Part shown: positions 59,428 through 64,000 of the stretch, piece after piece
Numbering within the stretch: the first letter of the stretch is position 1
Layout: every line of letters begins with the position of its first letter
NCBI GenBank assembly: GCA_963678705.1
Contig: OY783216.1
Location: 9,858,001 to 9,922,000, forward strand
Reading direction: 5' to 3'
Length of the DNA: 64,000 nucleotides
Source of the DNA: Panorpa germanica
Lineage: Eukaryota; Arthropoda; Insecta; Mecoptera; Panorpidae
The notes under the pieces: generated by a model
Seen by the model: only the letters and a program-made list of their open reading frames with translations
Databases searched by the model: none
What the model was told of the DNA's origin: nothing
Program-made: the position numbers and the translations under genes

Positions 59428-59430
59428 TTA

Positions 59431-60860
59431 GTCATAGGTGTCTTTGAAAGGTTGTCATTCTAACGTACCGGTAATTATACACTAGCAATAATCAATCAAT
59501 CGACACCTAGAGGTGTCACACCCTGTTATGTCGCCAGCGCCACTTTAAATAGGCGGTACAGTTTTGATACTTAATTACTTATGCTATGATATTTCTTCAT
59601 TTTCATTTTTTCTTTTAAATATTTGATTAATGTTTTTCTTAACAAGATATTTGCATAGCTCTATTATGGATATGGATATGAATATGGGAACAATTTCAAT
59701 GCTAATGTATTATTGTTATGAAATAATCACACAGATTAGCAAAGACAATGGAACATAAATTCTACATAAATGAATTTTAATTATTATTAATTTATTACTT
59801 ATTTTGATATGGTAAATATTTAAATACTTAAAAAGTAGGAGAGGTACAACAGCTAGGGAGTGGAGGGAGCTTGTTTTGGGTGTGCACCTTCATAAATATG
59901 TCAACTTGTACTTGTATGATAAAAATTGATACAGTATCATCTACATATATTTGGTATTTGTTAACGAGAGGGACTGGCAATAAATACTATTTATTCAGTT
60001 GCAACATAATAGTAGATATGAATACCGTAATAGAATTATTTAAGTCATAGGCGCCTAGCGACTGGAGTTCGCGACCAAGAACACTAGTGAATTCGACTTT
60101 GGAACTTCATAGCGACTGAATTCCCGAAAGCAATATCATCGGTTGACATGCACCATTTGATTTTTTAATATCTTTTGCATAAACAGCAACTTTAAAAAAA
60201 ATTGAATTCAAAATTTTTATGAAATGTTTCATAATATGAATAGTAATCGTCAACGTCGGCCGTGTTGGCAGTGAGAGCAATTGTGACATAACGCTTTACC
60301 ATGGCCAACATTTTTATATGTTTCACATTAAAACAATATTTAATTATCATATTATAAAAGAGTTTTAAACAGTTCTTTTAAGTATTTCTTTTATTACATA
60401 CAATTATGATCTACTATGATTTATTGATATCTTTTTTGTTTATACTCGTACTACAGGCCTAGAGGCCTTCTCTGACACGTACTAAATTAAGAATAATATA
60501 CGACTATATCTATAAAACATATTAATGGTATACAAAACCTTATACAATAATAAAAAATAACTAAATTTGAGCTATATATTATCATAATCCGGAAGCCGCC
60601 TCTGGCAATACTTTATGTTAATTACTCTGTATGTATCATTGTAGTCGTTTATGCAACAATGTAATACATTGTAATATATACTGAACTGGCATAAATATAC
60701 TGATTCATAATTCTAAGTGACTTAATACAGCTACAGATACTATGTACATATTTTATAAAACTTATATATCTAGCAAAAATATTACGGTTTCAAGAAAAAA
60801 ATCTAAAAAAGTTAGAATTTTGCGTAATTTTGTGTTACACCAGTTCAATTAATATATCAA
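59431..60860. other. AT-rich stretch, no gene seen
   Basis: Nothing recognised. A 60-codon minus frame at 60107-60289 lacks motifs. Confidence 0.55.
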
Positions 60861-60945
60861 AAGTTCAAACTATGAGGTAAAGCCGGTGACTCATGCTTTA
60901 TAAAATAGTTGAGACGTATAAATCTACGACACAATGAAAAACACA
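60861..60945 (+). repeat. family E fragment
   Basis: AGTTCAAACTATGAGGTAAA, GCCGGTGACTCATGCTTTAT and GTATAAATCTACGACACAAT match the family E end and the segment at 20041-20066 (GTATAAATCTACGATACAAT). Confidence 0.5.
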
Positions 60946-61124
60946 TAGCAGCGACTAAGATATAAAATTTACCAAGATAAATAATATCGACTTCTACAAA
61001 CTTTGTTTTGTGACTATATAATTTTTAACAATAGCATAATAGGAGATTTTGTTGAGTCGTATTTGTATGTATGCATGTATGTATTTAAATACTTTTGAAT
61101 AGTATGTGTGCACATCTCTGCTCA

Positions 61125-61311
61125 TGATGTCACCATCAAAAGCATGCTCTGCGACCGAAAAACAGAGTCGCTGAAAACGTACTCAAAACTAGTTTAGTTT
61201 CGTTCGTGACATGTGTTTTCTCGTTCGTTCTCTCACTAACAACACAGTTGCATTCTCATTCGGTTCGGGCAGATTCGGGGCTAAGGTTTGCAATCAGTCG
61301 CCTCATGTGCG
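61125..61311 (-). repeat. family G repeat, inverted copy
   Basis: Reverse complement of 16504-16735: GATGTCACCATCAAAAGCAT, CGTTCTCTCACTAACAACAC, ATTCGGTTCGGGCAGATTCG, GGTTTGCAATCAGTCGCCTC and the terminus TGTGCGGACGGCC followed by TTA. A frame of 86 codons (61211-61471) runs through it and is not a gene. Confidence 0.6.
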
Positions 61312-61317
61312 GACGGC

Positions 61318-63632
61318 CTTAGTTCCAGCATCGGCCGGATATTGCGTCGAACAGTTGAAGGTGTTCGTAGCATCGTTTGGTAGCAAAGACAACAATGTCT
61401 TAATACAGTCATGCTTCCAGATTGCGCCAGGACTAATGTTTACTGGACTATTGCATTATGTACTTTTATAATATGAGTTGACAGCAATGTGCTGTTAGTC
61501 GACAAGACCTTGGTTCGGTACCCACTGCCTCGCTGACTCGCTGCTGCCTAGTGCTTTGCATTATTTATTAATGACGACAGCATTAATTGTAGTATTACAT
61601 TAGAAATACTAACAATTGTAAATAGTTAATTTATTATTTTTAGACATAGATTTTATATCTTTCCATGTGTTATAGTTATTAATATATTACCGCCTGACTC
61701 GACCCTAGGAAGCGCGGGGAGGCGGGACGCGGTGCGACGTTTGGTTCATATTGCTACATACGAGTTGTGTTACGTTGTGTACAGAGAGATTTGCTTTTAA
61801 AGCAATATGTAAATTCAAATGTCGCTGAAACTGAAATGAATAAATAGTTGGGAATGAACTTTAAAGCAGTCTATGACTTGTGACATATTTTTTATTAGGT
61901 TATGCATTATTTATATTTAATGGTTTTAAATCGTTTCTTGTATTTCTTGTTTTTTTTTGATTAATTAATTTTATGGTTTGTAGTTTTACTTTCAATGTGC
62001 TTGTAAAATGTTTCAAATCCTTATTTTGAAATGCATTTAATAATATTTAGTAAGTGAAACCTAAGGTGAAACTTATGACATTAATATTTAAAGAGTCTTT
62101 CAGCAGGAGATGTCGTTTTAAGTCAACAGAATGACGCAATATATTCGTGAAAAGTAATGACAGTTTTGTTTTAATCCATAGTACAAACTCTGTATTTAGT
62201 AATGGCACACAATATCACAGATCGATGAACAAAAGAGATATTTTCTATAGAGAATTCCTAACTATATTCATTGGTAGAACAACAGTAGATATAACTTACC
62301 CCTACAAACAGCAATCCATGTTATTTAAAATAAATATATTTGTGTAAAACACTACTTATTTCATTAATTTTTAATGAAGGTTGAATACACAGCATTCAAA
62401 CGAAATTGTTTATACTCGTACATATTTTTTAATCTATTTTTTCTCTTTATTTTCAGGTAAGGAATGTCTACTATCATCCTTTGTTGTTCACCACCCTGCA
62501 CTACAAAATTTAAGGCTCGTAAGTGTTATATTCGTGTATTTACCATTTAAAATTAAAATTACATTTTTTGCTCCGTTTCGAATCTCATTCCTAGACAGTC
62601 TGGACTGACTGGGTCGGATCAAAAGTTTTGTATTCTGTATATAGGGTATATACAGTCTAATATATAGAGAGTCTGGCTAACGGGGTAACTTTTAACGCTT
62701 TACTTTTCACTTCGTGTTTTTTTATTATTTTTTTATACGTCTAATCAATTCGTTATCAATTTATGTACGTCTGGATGACTTGTTGTTTTTTTGCGATTAA
62801 ACTTTAAAAAAAATTATTTGTAAAAGATTAAAACGATGGGTATTCCATCAGATTTATTTCCTTATTAATATACAATCATTTAATTAATTTGGACGAAGTT
62901 CAGTGTCACAAAATGTACTTAATTATATTTGGATTGTGATAGATTGTTAAATAACATTAGTTAAAAGAAAACACCATCATCGACACTTTAATAGACCTTC
63001 GGTCTATTTTTTATACTACATTTTAGGGATGTCACGAATGTTCGTTTCCCTACATTCGTGAATGCTTCGGCTTTTTAAATATGATGAGAAAGAGAACGAT
63101 TTATAACAAAAAATATCAAAAAACCTTATTTACTATCATACAAAGCCCAGTCAGCTGAAGACAATAGTATATTTCATTTAATTTTTAATTTTTCATGAAC
63201 TAGCCAACTTTGATTGTTGGACTACTCAAATATTATCAATTCGATTTTGTATCTAATCATTGCTGCCTCAAATACATATTTCTTGCATGGTGAACCATTG
63301 TGATTTTTGGAAATGATAAAATTCGTGAATTTAGCACCCCTGTGAATTGGTGCCTTGAAATGAGGCCACTTGGTCGGCCCCTGTACCTAATGAAGTCTGA
63401 GATATATTTCAATGTTACGTAAAACTTGAATATAATTTATGTGTCCATTTTTGATGTAGACATGGCTACATTCATTGACAGACGTCGTCCACTCACACTA
63501 ACACCTCTTCCCACCCCTTCAAGTCTCGTAAACCATCACCCCCTACCGTGTTTACGCATGTTAAGCATTCAAAGTGCGTGATGAGATTACAGTTGGGTGT
63601 TTTGAAAAATATCGTAGGCAAAGTTTCTGCTT
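61318..63632. other. mostly AT-rich stretch, no recognised gene
   Basis: A short GC island lies at 61690-61745. A 62-bp interval at 62457-62518, between TTTATTTTCAG and GTAAGT, is open in one frame (KECLLSSFVVHHPALQNLRL) and could be a small internal exon, but it has no partner. No shared repeats recognised. Confidence 0.45.
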
Positions 63633-63663
63633 GTATGTGTGAGTGTGTAAGTGTGTGTGTGTG
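63633..63663. repeat. (GT)n-rich microsatellite
   Basis: Interrupted GT dinucleotide tract. Confidence 0.8.
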
Positions 63664-63745
63664 CACTTTACTGGATTAGTAAAATGTTTTATTTACGGGT
63701 ATGGGACACCTATTATTCAGTGGCTAGACTGAACGTTGTGTTTAT

Positions 63746-63765
63746 CTTCTCTTCTCTTCTCTTCT
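63746..63765. repeat. (CTTCT)n microsatellite
   Basis: Four tandem CTTCT units. Confidence 0.85.
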
Positions 63766-64000
63766 GTTATGTGTGTGTGGTGGGGTGGGGCGGTGTGACA
63801 GATGCACAGAATTGGTTCGATATTAACCTTGAAACCTGCTTCTATTGACAGTAATTTTATAAAGAGTTTAGTAACATGTTATTAGAAGAGTGGTTGTCTG
63901 TACCAGAGATGTTCAACTGTTGTTAGGTTTCTCCCAATTAAAAGTCAATAACTAAACTTAGAGCATATATATATATGGAGTGTGAATAGCCTATGTTTCC

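Noticed and set aside
61211..61471. 86-codon plus-strand ORF with a GC-rich start.
   Set aside because: Most of it is the inverted family G repeat also present at 16.5 kb.
62457..62518. 62-bp interval between TTTATTTTCAG and GTAAGT with one open frame.
   Set aside because: The splice signals are good, but the peptide is only about 20 residues and unrecognised, with no partner exon. Kept only as a note in the gap entry.
1..64000. CRISPR arrays, prokaryotic operons, phage or viral genes.
   Set aside because: No regularly spaced identical repeats, no ribosome-binding-site-led gene strings, and no recognisable viral or bacterial proteins were found. All repeat and splice features indicate a eukaryotic chromosome.

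Overview
The window is AT-rich eukaryotic nuclear DNA, most likely from an insect. Many small TIR transposons flanked by TTA/TAA, a decayed hAT element, jockey-type LINE fragments and splice-like signals all point that way. A lepidopteran is my best guess, but only a guess. There are no operons, ribosome binding sites, bacterial genes, rRNAs, tRNAs or CRISPR arrays. No complete protein-coding gene can be read; this looks like intergenic DNA or large introns crowded with mobile-element debris. At roughly two-thirds AT, my estimate is that several ORFs of 90-120 codons are expected by chance in 64 kb, so length alone was not accepted as evidence of a gene.

The clearest single element is a 1,419-bp hAT transposon at 44389-45807. 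It has matching TIRs, a perfect 8-bp target duplication, and a transposase reading broken by an internal deletion, a stop and a frameshift. Two minus-strand fragments of a jockey-clade reverse transcriptase (21133-21309 and 23335-23524) are copies of the same ~190-bp segment. The rest is mostly small non-autonomous TIR elements. Three families (A, B, C below) have TTA/TAA target duplications typical of PIF/Harbinger and account for copies near 9.3, 12.2, 13.8, 14.9, 22.0, 24.6, 42.0, 47.9 and 59.4 kb. Families D to L are dispersed or inverted repeats recognised by comparing copies inside the window. A 765-bp element at 53175-53939 has eight-G termini and TTAA flanks.

A few stretches have richer GC and good splice or poly(A) signals and could be exons of genes with very large introns. 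The best are a minus-strand terminal exon at 12748-12969 and a plus-strand terminal exon at 54393-54527. Weaker ones lie at 30749-31048, 37154-37292, 44244-44288, 52683-52918, 55335-55519 and 28998-29258. None of the encoded peptides was recognised.

Layout: 0-9 kb, unique AT-rich DNA with hairpins and D/E/H/K repeats; 9-15.5 kb, three TTA/TAA elements, two of them in opposite orientation, around the 12.7-kb candidate exon; 16-25 kb, dense MITE and LINE debris; 25-31 kb, K and D repeats and GC-rich islands; 31-42 kb, mostly featureless; 42-53 kb, A-family MITEs and the hAT element; 53-64 kb, the TTAA element, candidate exons and further fragments of families A, D, E, F, G and J.
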